DNA of 64,000 bases from Streptomyces kaniharaensis. GTDB lineage: Bacteria; Actinomycetota; Actinomycetes; Streptomycetales; Streptomycetaceae. Both the position numbers and the translations under genes were made by a program. The stretch covers positions 186,001 to 250,000 of the forward strand of contig NZ_WBOF01000003.1 in NCBI RefSeq assembly GCF_009569385.1. The letters are read 5' to 3'. Below, in pieces: positions 1-8,420 of the stretch. Positions within the stretch are counted from its first letter, which is position 1. Each line of letters starts with the position of its first letter. The notes under the pieces are model-generated. The model was given only the letters and a program-made list of their open reading frames with translations. It did no database searches and was not told the DNA's origin.

Positions 1-402
1 GCGGGCACCGCGACGGGCCAGGACTCGCAGCTGGCCTTCAGCCCGGACGGCCGCCGGCTGTTCGCCCTCAACGGCGCGTACGGCGGCGCGGGCGACGAGA
101 TCGACCCGGCCACCGACACCGTCACCCGGCACTTCACGCTGACCGGCGGCAGTGCCCTCCTCGCGTTCCCGCAGGTGAGCCCGGACGGCCGGCGGCTCTA
201 CGCCGTCGACAACAGCATGGAGAAGGGTCCCTCGGTGTTCGTCCTCGACACCGCGACCGACACGGTCGTCCCGGAGGAGGCGCAGCCGCTGAACGAGGAG
301 GGGCTGAACGGCTTCGTGGTCGGTCCGGACGGCCACACCCTGTACGCCGGCGGCACGGTCGCCTCGACTGCCAACCTGCAGATCGTCTCGTTGCCGCAGT
401 AG
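1..402 (+). CDS. C-terminal end of a YVTN-type beta-propeller protein (5' end outside the window)
   Basis: The frame is open from base 1 and stops at 402, so only the last 133 residues are visible. They contain two 'SPDGRRL' blade motifs followed by 'FALNG' and 'YAVDN', and a 'VLDTATDTV' strand. This is the pattern of YVTN/YncE-like propeller repeats, in which each blade carries an SPDG turn and an xxVIDTATxxV strand. Such proteins are usually secreted or cell-wall associated and of unknown substrate. Nothing of the N-terminus, signal peptide or promoter can be judged. A lactonase-type propeller is the main alternative. Confidence 0.75.
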   Translation, partial: AGTATGQDSQLAFSPDGRRLFALNGAYGGAGDEIDPATDTVTRHFTLTGGSALLAFPQVSPDGRRLYAVDNSMEKGPSVFVLDTATDTVVPEEAQPLNEEGLNGFVVGPDGHTLYAGGTVASTANLQIVSLPQ

Positions 403-819
403 CAGCGCGTAGCCGCAGGAGGGGCTTGCGGCCCGCTGACGGTGGCGCACCTGGACATCGCCGGCTGAGCGGCGGCGACGGCCAGGCTCCCGCACCGGCG
501 TGAGCGGGCCGCAAAGGGCGACTGTCCGCGGAGGTTGACGAACCGTTTCGGCGGCGGATTCGAGGCAACAGGCTGGGGACGGCATGTGAAGATCCCGTGC
601 GCCCCCAGTGCTTCCATTTGATTTGGGCGCGAACACACATGTCCCGCAGTCCTGGGTCTCGGCTGCGGAGAATGTGCTCGCGCCCGTTCCGTGTCCGTGC
701 TGGTTCCTCGGATTTCCACTCGCAAAGAAGCGCAATGGGTCCGGGTGGGGCGTTTCCTGTCTGACTGTCAGATCGCATGTCCACGGCGAGGCCGTGGACA
801 TGCGCAGAAAGGATCCACA
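403..819. other. Intergenic region upstream of the secreted protease
   Basis: A gap of 417 bases without a supported gene. The sequence around 580-660 is less GC-rich than its surroundings and probably holds the promoter of the protease gene, but I cannot pick convincing -35/-10 boxes. The only clear structure is the perfect hairpin at 775-803, listed separately. Confidence 0.5.
775..803 (+). promoter_or_regulatory. Perfect 13-bp inverted repeat in the protease 5' leader
   Basis: The arms GCATGTCCACGGC (775-787) and GCCGTGGACATGC (791-803) are exact reverse complements around a GAG loop. The structure ends 4 bases before the Shine-Dalgarno-like AAAGGA at 808-813, which serves the ATG at 820. 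It can form a stable RNA hairpin or be a dyad operator. No U-tract follows, so a terminator is unlikely. Confidence 0.7.
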
Positions 820-1860
820 ATGCCCAAGATGAAGAGAACCGTGGTCGGCGCGGTCGTCGTCGCCCTGACGGTCCTGAGCGCCGCTCCGGCTCAGAGCGCG
901 TCGGGCGGGGGCAAGGGCAACGAGACCGTGCGGGCGATCGCGGCGCAGGACAACACCGCCGCCCCGGACTGGGCCGCCGAGGACAAGGTCCCCGCGTCGT
1001 CCGCCTCGCGGGCGGCGCTCGCGATGATCCAGGAGCGGATCGCCGGCTACGTCGCGTCGCACGGCACCGCGCACACGTTCGGCAGCTACCTGGACCCCGC
1101 CACCGACCGGATCGTTCTCGACACCGACGCGCCCGCGAACGTCGTCGCCATGCTGACGGACCTCTCCGGTACGGAGTCCGCGCTGGTCCAGGCGGCCGGC
1201 AAGGTGCAGGTGCGCCCCCGGACCACGACCGACGCGTTCAACCGCCGGGACGACTCGCCGCCGTTCTGGGGCGGCGCCGGCATCCAGTCCGGGGGCGCCC
1301 TGTGCTCAACCGGGTACGCCGTGGCGAACGGCTCGGGGACGAGGTTCACGGTCACGGCCGGCCACTGCTTCTCCACCGGCTCGACCGTGACCACCGAGTC
1401 CGGCGCGTACACGGTCGGCAGCGTCTCCAACCGGCACCTGCCCACCGTCACCGGTGAGCCCGTGGACATGGAGGCGATCGGCGGGCAGTCCTACGCGGGC
1501 CGCATCTACACGGGCGGGGTCTACAGCAGCACCAGCATCCCGGTCGTGGCGGCGGGCACCGCGTACGTCGGCTACAGCGACTACTGCCACAGCGGCCGGA
1601 CCACCGGCGAGCAGTGCGGTCACACGGCCACCAGCATCAACGGCCAGGTGTGCACCCAGACCGGCTGCAAGTCGCCCGTCATCGTCTACACGGGCGGCGT
1701 GATCCAGCAGGGCGGTGACTCGGGCGGCACCTTCTACGCGAAGAACGCCTCGGGCGCGTGGATCCGCGGGCACGTCATCGCGAGCAACAGCACCACGGGC
1801 TACGTCGAGCCGTGGACGGTGGTGGCCCCCACGCTCGGGGTCAGCATCGTGACGGGCTGA
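820..1860 (+). CDS. Secreted trypsin-like serine protease (S1 family, alpha-lytic/streptogrisin-like)
   Basis: A 346-residue pre-pro-protease. The start ATG at 820 has AAAGGA six bases upstream and opens a typical Sec signal peptide (MPKMKR, then a hydrophobic core ending near AQSA at 24-27). A pro-region of about 120 residues precedes the catalytic domain. The triad is readable: His182 in VTAGHC, Asp216 in PVDME and Ser301 in GGDSGG. Cysteine pairs around the His loop and in the 256-283 segment fit disulfide-bonded extracellular enzymes of the S1E type. It should be secreted and mature by self-cleavage. The gene stands alone, convergent with the lipoprotein gene at 1895. The hairpin in its leader suggests post-transcriptional or operator control. 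Substrate preference cannot be told. Confidence 0.9.
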   Translation: MPKMKRTVVGAVVVALTVLSAAPAQSASGGGKGNETVRAIAAQDNTAAPDWAAEDKVPASSASRAALAMIQERIAGYVASHGTAHTFGSYLDPATDRIVLDTDAPANVVAMLTDLSGTESALVQAAGKVQVRPRTTTDAFNRRDDSPPFWGGAGIQSGGALCSTGYAVANGSGTRFTVTAGHCFSTGSTVTTESGAYTVGSVSNRHLPTVTGEPVDMEAIGGQSYAGRIYTGGVYSSTSIPVVAAGTAYVGYSDYCHSGRTTGEQCGHTATSINGQVCTQTGCKSPVIVYTGGVIQQGGDSGGTFYAKNASGAWIRGHVIASNSTTGYVEPWTVVAPTLGVSIVTG

Positions 1861-1894
1861 TCCGGCCGTCGCTGCGGCGGGCCCTGTCGCGGTG

Positions 1895-2467
1895 TCACCG
1901 CACCTCAAGGGGCCAGGGCCCGCCGAAGGACTCCACCGCCGGCCCGTCGTCCGGCCTGACCACCACCCGTGCGTACAGCTCGTAACTCCCGGGGGGCACC
2001 GGCCCGCCGCCCGGATCGCACGAGGTGAGTGCGGCCTCGCCGGGCAGCCTCTCGGTCTGTCCCGGGGAGAGGTCCCACCGCACGCCGAGCGAGTCCTGCG
2101 GCACCGGCACGGTCACCACGCGGCCCTGCCGGACCAGGAACACCTCGGCGGCCGGTGTCACCACGCCGCGCAGGGCCACGCGGCTGGTGGCCTCGACGGT
2201 GCCGGCGACCACCCGTGCGCCGGCCTCCGCCGTCGAGGGGAAACTCCCGGTCAGGCCCAGCGCGCCCGAGGCCGGCGGCCGGAACGGCCGCCCGCACTCG
2301 ACGGCGGTGGTACCGGTGCTGGGCGTGGGGTTCACGGTCACCTTCTTCTGGGGTGACGCCTCCGGTTCCGGCGCTCCACCCGGAGCGCCGGAACCACAAC
2401 CGGCGGCGAGGACTGCGGTGAGCAGGAGCGGCACGGCCCAGCCGGCGTTCCTTCGGCGATCCGCCAT
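1895..2467 (-). CDS. Small lipoprotein of unknown function
   Basis: 190 residues starting at ATG 2467, with GAGAGGG about nine bases upstream. The N-terminus is MADRRRN followed by a hydrophobic stretch and the lipobox LAAGC (Cys24), so it should be lipid-anchored on the outer face of the membrane. A Pro/Thr/Gly-rich linker follows the Cys. The body is predicted beta-rich, with two further cysteines ('VECGRPF' and 'LTSCDPG') that may pair. No enzyme motif is visible. It ends 34 bases from the convergent protease gene. The family is not recognised; a structural or binding role at the envelope is only a guess. Confidence 0.7.
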   Translation of the reverse strand: MADRRRNAGWAVPLLLTAVLAAGCGSGAPGGAPEPEASPQKKVTVNPTPSTGTTAVECGRPFRPPASGALGLTGSFPSTAEAGARVVAGTVEATSRVALRGVVTPAAEVFLVRQGRVVTVPVPQDSLGVRWDLSPGQTERLPGEAALTSCDPGGGPVPPGSYELYARVVVRPDDGPAVESFGGPWPLEVR

Positions 2468-2837
2468 GGTCACCACCCTCTCGGGGATCCGACCTCTGGG
2501 CCTTCGACGCGGCAGGCGCCCACCGGGTTCCGGCCGAGCACCGGGGCTCGTTCCGAGGCTATCCGAGCGCGGCGACACGGCCTGCTCCTGACCGCGAGAA
2601 CCAGTCGTGGGAACCACGGGAGACGGCCGGGCCGGACCCGTTGCCCCGTCCGCCCCCACGGTAGATCCACGGTCGCGGCGGCCGACCGCGCCCGCCGGGC
2701 CCCGGCACCGCCGCCCGTGGCCCGTTCGGGTGAGCACGGGCGGCAATGTCGCCCCGCCGCCCGCATACCGCCGGTCCGTGACGCCAGGATCGGCCCAGAC
2801 AGAGACCAATCCACTGGCAGTGAAGGAGCCGACACCC
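2468..2837. other. Divergent intergenic region (lipoprotein / CBM48 protein)
   Basis: 370 bases between two divergent starts. It must contain the promoters for both genes, but I see no convincing paired promoter boxes, no strong inverted repeat and no small coding frame. The Shine-Dalgarno AAGGAG of the rightward gene is at 2823-2828. Confidence 0.4.
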
Positions 2838-3113
2838 ATGCTGGAACGCACCCGCAGCAAGAAGATGACCGAGATCACGTTCATGCTGCCGGCCGGCCAC
2901 CCGGCCGGCGAGACCAGCGTGGTCGGAGACTTCAACAACTGGGAGCCCGGCGCCCACCCGCTCGTCGCCCGTGGGGACGGCGCCCGGACGGTCACGATCG
3001 CCATGCCGCCCGGCGAGAAGGTCGCCTTCCGCTACCTCGCGCACGACGGCTGGTGGTTCGACGAGGAGACGGCGGACTCCCACGACGGCCGCAACAGCGT
3101 CCTGCACACCTGA
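2838..3113 (+). CDS. Small CBM48/AMPK-type glycogen-binding-like protein (isoamylase early-set domain)
   Basis: 91 residues from ATG 2838, with AAGGAG ten bases upstream. Almost the whole protein is one immunoglobulin-like carbohydrate-binding fold of the CBM48/AMPK beta type. It has 'VVGDFNNWEPGAHPL' and the later 'FRYLAHDGWWFDEE', the usual positions for the ligand-contacting aromatic residues. In large enzymes this domain targets branched alpha-glucans; free-standing versions of about 90 residues are common in streptomycetes and their role is unknown. There is no signal peptide, so it is cytoplasmic. It is a single-gene unit followed directly by a strong terminator hairpin. Confidence 0.85.
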   Translation: MLERTRSKKMTEITFMLPAGHPAGETSVVGDFNNWEPGAHPLVARGDGARTVTIAMPPGEKVAFRYLAHDGWWFDEETADSHDGRNSVLHT

Positions 3114-3128
3114 CACCCGACTCCCCCG

Positions 3129-3171
3129 GCCGCGCCGCTCCCTCCGCACAACACCACGGGAGCGGCGCGGC
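3129..3171 (+). terminator. Terminator hairpin after the CBM48 gene
   Basis: GCCGCGCCGCTCCC (3129-3142) and GGGAGCGGCGCGGC (3158-3171) are perfectly complementary over 14 bp around a 15-base loop. The hairpin starts 15 bases after the stop codon. No U-tract follows, as is usual in high-GC actinomycetes. Confidence 0.75.
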
Positions 3172-3557
3172 GGTGTGTCCGTCACAGGACTGATCCGCGA
3201 GGAGGGGGCCCTAGCCTGCGAGGAGGAGGCGGGCGACGCGGGTGCGGTGGGGAGCGAGTTCGGCGGCGACGGCGGCGGACTCCACGGCGCAGCGGTGGTG
3301 GGCGCTGACCGGCGGGCCGGCTCCGGTGCATCGGTCCAGGTGACCCCGCGTGCCGGCGGCAGGCGGCCGCGACCGGCGGCTGTCGGATGTCGGATGTCGA
3401 GGATCGCGGGGCGGCGCCGGGCTTGAGTTTGAGTGCACTCGAAGGTCTACGGTCCTGTCATGATCTTCGGCCGCCGGGTCGGCGGTCAGGACAGGACCGG
3501 GCGACCGGTCACGACGAGAAGCCGCTGACGCACGGCCGGAAGAAACGGATCACCACC
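3172..3557. other. Intergenic region upstream of the CMD-family gene
   Basis: It holds the MerR-type promoter at 3423-3453. The part from 3211 to about 3420 is coding-like on the minus strand (it ends in a Leu/Ala/Arg-rich helix), but it has no recognisable family and no Shine-Dalgarno. It may be the eroded end of a lost regulator gene; I do not call it a gene. Confidence 0.35.
3423..3453 (+). promoter_or_regulatory. Putative MerR-type promoter with an over-long spacer and central dyad
   Basis: TTGAGT (3423-3428) and TACGGT (3448-3453) are plausible -35 and -10 boxes separated by 19 bp. The spacer holds the perfect palindrome GAGTGCACTC (3431-3440). A 19-20 bp spacer with a central dyad is the hallmark of promoters activated by MerR-family regulators, which untwist the DNA. 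No MerR gene is adjacent, so the regulator would act from elsewhere. Confidence 0.55.
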
Positions 3558-3980
3558 ATGAACACCCCCACGAACAGCGCCGAGACCCGCCAGGACCGCT
3601 TCGACCGCGGCATGGAGGTGCTCACCCGCGTCGACGGCGAGGCCGGGCAGCGGGTGGTCGACTCGCTGGCCGACATCAGCCCCGAGCTCGCCCACCAGAT
3701 CGTCTCGTGGGGCTTCGGCGAGATCTATCACCGGCCCGGACTGGCGCCGCGCGACCGGCAGTTGGTGACCCTGGGCATGCTCACCGCGCTCGGCGGCTGC
3801 AAGCCCCAGCTGGACGTCCACATCAACGCCGCCCTCAACGTCGGCCTCACCCCCGAGGAGATCGTCGAGGCACTGCTGCACTCCTCCGCCTACTGCGGGT
3901 TCCCCAAGGCCCTCAATGCCACCTTCGTCGCCAAGAAGGTCTTCGGCGAGCGCGGCCTCCTGCCGGTCACGGCCGACTGA
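3558..3980 (+). CDS. Carboxymuconolactone decarboxylase (CMD/AhpD) family protein
   Basis: 140 residues from ATG 3558. The protein matches the length and pattern of single-domain CMD proteins: an N-terminal helix pair, 'RDRQLVTLGMLTALGG', 'LDVHINAALNVGLTPEEIVE' and 'SSAYCGFPKALNA'. The cysteine in the last motif sits where many family members carry the reactive Cys. The family includes gamma-carboxymuconolactone decarboxylases and thiol peroxidases. There is no second Cys in a CxxC, so an AhpD-type peroxidase is less likely, and no catabolic neighbours support an aromatic-degradation role. The MerR-type promoter upstream suggests induction by a small electrophile or redox signal, which is inference. 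Confidence 0.85.
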   Translation: MNTPTNSAETRQDRFDRGMEVLTRVDGEAGQRVVDSLADISPELAHQIVSWGFGEIYHRPGLAPRDRQLVTLGMLTALGGCKPQLDVHINAALNVGLTPEEIVEALLHSSAYCGFPKALNATFVAKKVFGERGLLPVTAD

Positions 3981-4109
3981 CGATCCGTCACGCCCGGCGG
4001 GTGCGGCTCGCCGCGTTGGTGGGGACGTGAGGCGACGGGCGGCCCGGACCGGTGTGGAAAGCTTCGAGTGCCGGGGCTTCGGGGGCTGCTGCTCGGCCGT
4101 GTGGGGGGC

Positions 4110-4145
4110 GGTTCCGGTCGCGTCGGTGAAAGGTTCCGATCACGT
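4110..4145 (+). promoter_or_regulatory. Direct repeat upstream of the amidohydrolase
   Basis: GGTTCCGGTCGCGT (4110-4123) and GGTTCCGATCACGT (4132-4145) match in 12 of 14 positions with a 22-bp period, two helical turns. They end 5 bases before the Shine-Dalgarno GGAAGGAG, so they overlap the promoter or leader of the gene starting at 4164. This geometry fits a side-by-side activator or repressor site. Confidence 0.45.
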
Positions 4146-4163
4146 TTGTTGGAAGGAGAGGGC

Positions 4164-7100
4164 GTGTCAATTCCCAGGAGTGGGCAGGCACGGGAGTTCA
4201 GTCGGCGGGGTTTCATCGGGGCGGCGGCGCTCGCGGGCGCCGGGGCCGCGCTCGGGCCGGTCCCGGCGGCCGCGGCCGCCGAGGAGGGGGACGCGCCGGC
4301 CGGTCACCGGTTAAGGACCGTGGAGTTCACGGAGGGCACCAATGCCGCCGTGGCCCTCTCGCCCGACGGTGAGCGGATGGTCGTCGAGGTCCAGGGCATC
4401 CTGTGGGCGCTGCCGCGCAGCGGCGGTACGGCGACCGCGCTGACCGCCCCCGGGCTGGAGCCGACGCGCCCGGCGTGGTCGCCGGACGGTTCGACCATCG
4501 CCTTCTGCTCCTACCAGGACGGCGGATTCCACCTGTGGGCGATGGCCCCGGACGGGTCGAACCTGCGTCAGCTGACCTCGGGGCCGTGGGACGACCGGGG
4601 CGTGGCCTGGTCCCCGGACGGGGGGCACCTCGCGTTCTCCTCCGAGCGCGCGGGCGACGCGGTGTCCGGCAGCTCGTACGACATCTGGACGGTGGAGGTC
4701 GCCACCGGCAGGCTGACGCGCCTGACCGACCGGAGCGGGGTCGAGGACTACGACCCCTCGTGGCACCCGGACGGCGACCGGATCCTCTTCGTCCGGGCGG
4801 ATACCGCGGGCGGCCGGACCGTCGCCTCCGTGCCCGCCGCGGGCGGCCAGGTGAGCGTCCAACGCACCGTGGACAGCGGCACGGTGGTCTGCCCCGCGGT
4901 GTCCCGGGACGGCCGGCTGGCCTACGTGTGGGTCGGCGACACGTCCGCCGCCAACTCCTACACGGCGGGAAGCGCCTCGCTGGTCGTCGACGGCCAGGTG
5001 GTATCGGGCGGCGAGGACGTCTCACCGCTGCCGCCCTGCTGGACTCCCGACGGCGGCATCGTCTACTTCGCCGACGGCCGGATCACCGACCGCTCCCCCA
5101 CGCTGGACACGGCCGAGACGATCCCGTTCACCGCCCGGCTCGACGTGCCGCGGCCCCGATACCGGCGCAAGGCACGGGACTTCGGCTCCACCGCCGAGCG
5201 GGACGTACGCGGCGTCCACCTGCCCGCACTCTCCCCCGACGGGCGCTCCATCGCCTTCTGCGCGCTCAACGCCCTGTGGCTGATGCCGATCGGCGGGCAG
5301 CCGCGCAAGCTCCTCCAGGCGGCCCCCTCCCACTACGTGCAGATGCCCTCGTGGAGCAGGGACGGCCGCAGCATCCTCTACGTGTACGACGGGGACGGTG
5401 ACGGCGACGGCCTGGCCGCGGTCCACCGTCTGACGCCCGACGGCGGCACCGACACGGTCCTCGCCAGGGGAGGCCGCTTCAACCCGGCGCTCTCGCCCGA
5501 CGGCACCAGGCTGGCCTGCCAGGACGTCACCGGCAACCTCCTCGTCGTCGACCTCGCCACCGGGACGGAGACCAAACTCGCGACGCCCCTGGGAGGCAAC
5601 GGCCTTCCGGGAAGGCCCAGTTGGTCACCCGACGGCCGCTACCTCGCACTGTGCGACCGCAACCGCCTCAACCACCGCTTCCGCGAGGGCTACAACGTCA
5701 TCCGCGTGATCGACACCCGCGACGGCTCTTCGAGGGCCTTCCTGCCGCTGCCCGACACCTCGGTCGCCGACCGCTGCGACAGCGGACCGGTCTGGTCGCC
5801 CGACGGCGCGTGGCTGGCGCTCGTCGTGGAATCCGCCCTGTGGGTCCTACCGGTCGCCCCGGACGGCTCGCCCGCGGGCGAGCCCCGGCAGATCACCGAC
5901 GAGGCGGCCGACCACCCGTCCTGGTCCGGCGACTCCCTCCGGCTGCTCCACCTCTCCAACGGGCAGCTGCGGCTGATCGGCCGCGACGGCACCGAGCGCC
6001 GCACCGTCCCCGTCCCCCTGCGCACCTTCCGCAGCCTGCCGCCCCGCTCCGACGTCACCCGCATCCACGCCGCCCGGCTCTGGGACGGCACCGGCGAGGG
6101 CGTGCGCGAGGACGTCGACATCGTGATCAGCGGCAACCGCATCACCGCCGTCGAACCGCACCGCTCGGGCGCACGCCGCGCGGGAGAACGGCTGATCGAC
6201 GCCACCGGCTGCACCGTCCTGCCGGGCCTGTGGGACGCCCACACCCACCCGTACCAGAACACCTACGGCGGCCGCCAGAGCCGACTGAACCTGGCCTACG
6301 GCATCACCGGCAACGTCTCGCTGGGAGGCTTCGCCTACGAGCAGGCGCGCCTCCGCGAGTCCGTCGACGCCGGCGTGATGGACGGGCCCCGCTTCCTCAC
6401 GACCGGCGAGCTGATCGACGGCAGCCGCGTCGCCTACAGCATGGGCCGCGCCCACCGCACCGAGGACGGCGTGCGGCGCAGCCTGGAGCGCGCCGTGGCG
6501 CTGGACTACGACTTCGTCAAGAGTTACGTCCGCGCGCCCGGCCGGACCATGGCGCAGGCGGCCCGGACGGCGCACGAGCGCCTCGGCGTCCCGACGGGCA
6601 GCCACCTGCTGACGCCCGGGGTCCAGCTGGGGCAGGACCTGACGACCCATCTGTCGGCGACCCAGCGGCAGGAGTACGGCCGGGCGGTCTCCCCCACCGG
6701 GCGCGCCTACCAGGACGTCCACGAGATCTACCGCGGCGGCGAGTTCGCCATCATCATCACCCCGTTCTCCGCGCTGTGCCTGCTCGGTGACGACCCGTCG
6801 CTGGCCGAGGACTCCCGGGTCACCGTGCTGATGCCCCCGTGGGACAGCGCCACCGTGCAGCGCCAGGCCAAGGCCGCGGCCACGCCGGAGCAACTGCGCG
6901 CCGTCCAGAGGGAGATGGCCGTCTACCGGAAGATCCTCGCCGACGGCGGAGCCCTGGCCCTGGGCACGGACGCCCCGCTCACCCCCATCGGCCTGCAGGT
7001 CCACCTCGGACTGCGCGCCCTGCACCGCTACGCCGGCCTGTCCGCGGCCCAGGCGCTGCACACGGCGACGGTGGCGCCGGCCCGGCTGTTCGGTGTCGAG

Positions 7101-7346
7101 GACGACCTGGGCACCGTGGAGCCCGGCAAGCTGGCCGACCTGATGGTGGTCGACGGTGATCCGTTCCGCGACTTCGCGGATCTGGTCCGCACGTCGTGGG
7201 TGATGCGCGACGGTGTCGTCCACCGCCGCCAGGACTTGGTGGGCGGCGACCAGGCCGCCACGGTGGCGGGGCGGTCGGCGGTCCGAGCCGAGGACTGGCA
7301 TGCGGTGGGCCAGGCCATGCGGCGCGACGGCTGCTGCGCGCTCTGA
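4164..7346 (+). CDS. TAT-exported TolB-like propeller / amidohydrolase fusion
   Basis: 1060 residues from GTG 4164, with GGAAGGAG five bases upstream. The N-terminus has the twin-arginine motif SRRGFIG and an Ala-rich h-region, so it should be exported folded. Residues of about 50-630 carry repeated 'SPDG' and 'SWSPDG'-type blades (TolB/PD40 propeller). The C-terminal third is a metal-dependent amidohydrolase: 'GLWDAHTHPY' gives the metal-binding HxH, 'FVKSYVRAPG' supplies the bridging Lys region, and 'GTDAPLTPIG' the late Asp. The end, 'GTVEPGKLADLMVVDGDP', is the standard family tail. Such fusions are thought to hydrolyse amides or peptides outside the cell, with the propeller serving as a gate or binding module. 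The substrate is unknown. It is followed by its own terminator. Confidence 0.9.
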   Translation: MSIPRSGQAREFSRRGFIGAAALAGAGAALGPVPAAAAAEEGDAPAGHRLRTVEFTEGTNAAVALSPDGERMVVEVQGILWALPRSGGTATALTAPGLEPTRPAWSPDGSTIAFCSYQDGGFHLWAMAPDGSNLRQLTSGPWDDRGVAWSPDGGHLAFSSERAGDAVSGSSYDIWTVEVATGRLTRLTDRSGVEDYDPSWHPDGDRILFVRADTAGGRTVASVPAAGGQVSVQRTVDSGTVVCPAVSRDGRLAYVWVGDTSAANSYTAGSASLVVDGQVVSGGEDVSPLPPCWTPDGGIVYFADGRITDRSPTLDTAETIPFTARLDVPRPRYRRKARDFGSTAERDVRGVHLPALSPDGRSIAFCALNALWLMPIGGQPRKLLQAAPSHYVQMPSWSRDGRSILYVYDGDGDGDGLAAVHRLTPDGGTDTVLARGGRFNPALSPDGTRLACQDVTGNLLVVDLATGTETKLATPLGGNGLPGRPSWSPDGRYLALCDRNRLNHRFREGYNVIRVIDTRDGSSRAFLPLPDTSVADRCDSGPVWSPDGAWLALVVESALWVLPVAPDGSPAGEPRQITDEAADHPSWSGDSLRLLHLSNGQLRLIGRDGTERRTVPVPLRTFRSLPPRSDVTRIHAARLWDGTGEGVREDVDIVISGNRITAVEPHRSGARRAGERLIDATGCTVLPGLWDAHTHPYQNTYGGRQSRLNLAYGITGNVSLGGFAYEQARLRESVDAGVMDGPRFLTTGELIDGSRVAYSMGRAHRTEDGVRRSLERAVALDYDFVKSYVRAPGRTMAQAARTAHERLGVPTGSHLLTPGVQLGQDLTTHLSATQRQEYGRAVSPTGRAYQDVHEIYRGGEFAIIITPFSALCLLGDDPSLAEDSRVTVLMPPWDSATVQRQAKAAATPEQLRAVQREMAVYRKILADGGALALGTDAPLTPIGLQVHLGLRALHRYAGLSAAQALHTATVAPARLFGVEDDLGTVEPGKLADLMVVDGDPFRDFADLVRTSWVMRDGVVHRRQDLVGGDQAATVAGRSAVRAEDWHAVGQAMRRDGCCAL

Positions 7347-7365
7347 CCGGCCGCCACGGCAGGGT

Positions 7366-7396
7366 GGCCCGGATGCCGTTCCTCGGCGTCCGGGCC
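7366..7396. terminator. Terminator hairpin between convergent genes
   Basis: GGCCCGGATGCCG (7366-7378) pairs with CGGCGTCCGGGCC (7384-7396) over 13 bp with one T-G wobble and a TTCCT loop. It lies 20 bases after the amidohydrolase stop and 42 bases before the stop of the oppositely oriented oxidoreductase, so it can serve both. Confidence 0.7.
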
Positions 7397-7437
7397 GCCG
7401 CGGTACCGCCCGGCGGCGCGAGGTGGCGGCATCGGGG

Positions 7438-8346
7438 TCAGGGCAGGAGGACGATCTTGCCCTGGTTGCGGCGGGCCTCGATGTCGGCGTGGGCCGTCGC
7501 GGCCTCGGCCAGCGGGTAGGCGCGCCAGACGGGGACGTCGAGCCTGCCGGCGACGATCAGGTCGGCCAGCTGCGGCAGGGCCTCGGGGAAGCGGTCCTCG
7601 GGGTCCATGCCGGTGAACCGCACGCCGTACTGGGCGAACGACGGGTCGGCGATGGTGATGACCCTGCCCGCGTCGCCGACCAGGGCGACGGAGTCGGCGA
7701 GCACGCCCGCACCGGAGGCGTCGAAGACGAAGTCCACCCCGTCGGGGGCGGCGGCCTTCACCCGCTCGACCCAGCCTTCGCCGTAGCGGACGGCGGTGGC
7801 GCCGAGGCCGCCCAGCCGCTCCAGGTCCTGCTCGGCGGCGGTGCCGATCACGGTGATGCCGCGGGCGACGGCCAGTTGGACGGCGATGGTGCCGACGCTG
7901 CCGCCGGCGCCGTGGACCAGCAGCGTGCGGCCCGCCTCGGCGCCGAGGTGCTGCAGGCCGCGGTAGGCGGCCTCGCCGACCGTGATCATGCCGGCCGCGG
8001 TCTCGAAGGACAGCCCCTGCGGCTTGGCCACCGGGTGGTCGAGCAGCGCGTACTCGCTGTAGCCGCCGGCCGAGGCGACGCCGAACACCTCGTCGCCGAC
8101 CGCGAAGCCCGCGCCCTCGCCGGCCTCGTCGACCACACCGGCCACGTCCCAGCCCGGCACGTGCGGGAACTCCACGGGGAAGAAGCCCTGCATGATCCCG
8201 GCGCGGATCCGCACGTCGATCGGGTTCACGGCGGCCGCCCGGACCCTGATCCGGACCTGGCCGGGGCCCGGCTGCGGCGTGGCGACGTCCGACAGCCGCA
8301 GCAGCTCGGGCGCGCCGTACTCGGAGAAGGTGATGGCAGTGGACAT
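7438..8346 (-). CDS. NADP-dependent medium-chain oxidoreductase (quinone oxidoreductase-like)
   Basis: 302 residues from ATG 8346. It has the zinc-independent MDR/quinone-oxidoreductase layout. An N-terminal GroES-like half includes 'VRAAAVNPIDVRIRAG' and 'PHVPGWDVAGVVDEAG'. A Rossmann half follows, with 'VHGAGGSVGTIAVQLA', whose glycine-rich loop binds NADPH. No structural or catalytic zinc cysteines are present. It should reduce enones or quinones in the cytoplasm using NADPH. The gene is divergent from a TetR regulator, and three matching operators lie in the 160 bases between them, so this is very likely the regulator's target. The physiological substrate, presumably also the inducer or related to it, is unknown. 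Confidence 0.88.
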   Translation of the reverse strand: MSTAITFSEYGAPELLRLSDVATPQPGPGQVRIRVRAAAVNPIDVRIRAGIMQGFFPVEFPHVPGWDVAGVVDEAGEGAGFAVGDEVFGVASAGGYSEYALLDHPVAKPQGLSFETAAGMITVGEAAYRGLQHLGAEAGRTLLVHGAGGSVGTIAVQLAVARGITVIGTAAEQDLERLGGLGATAVRYGEGWVERVKAAAPDGVDFVFDASGAGVLADSVALVGDAGRVITIADPSFAQYGVRFTGMDPEDRFPEALPQLADLIVAGRLDVPVWRAYPLAEAATAHADIEARRNQGKIVLLP

Positions 8347-8386
8347 CGGGAACTCCAGGAGGAAGGGGAACCGCACACGGCCCTGA

Positions 8387-8405
8387 ATCATCCAGAACGT
8401 GTGAT
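8387..8405. promoter_or_regulatory. TetR operator copy 1 (degenerate)
   Basis: ATCATCC-AGAAC-GTGTGAT. The right arm is identical to the perfect operator at 8421-8439 and the left arm has two differences. It lies 41 bases upstream of the oxidoreductase start. Confidence 0.5.
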
Positions 8406-8420
8406 TACCCTTTCCGGTGT

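Noticed and set aside
3211..3438. A minus-strand gene in the gap before the CMD-family gene
   Set aside because: It has partial coding character but no ribosome site and no known family, and it would overlap the MerR-type promoter.
5847..7301. A 480-codon minus-strand frame
   Set aside because: It is antisense to the amidohydrolase domain, where metal-binding motifs prove the plus strand is coding.
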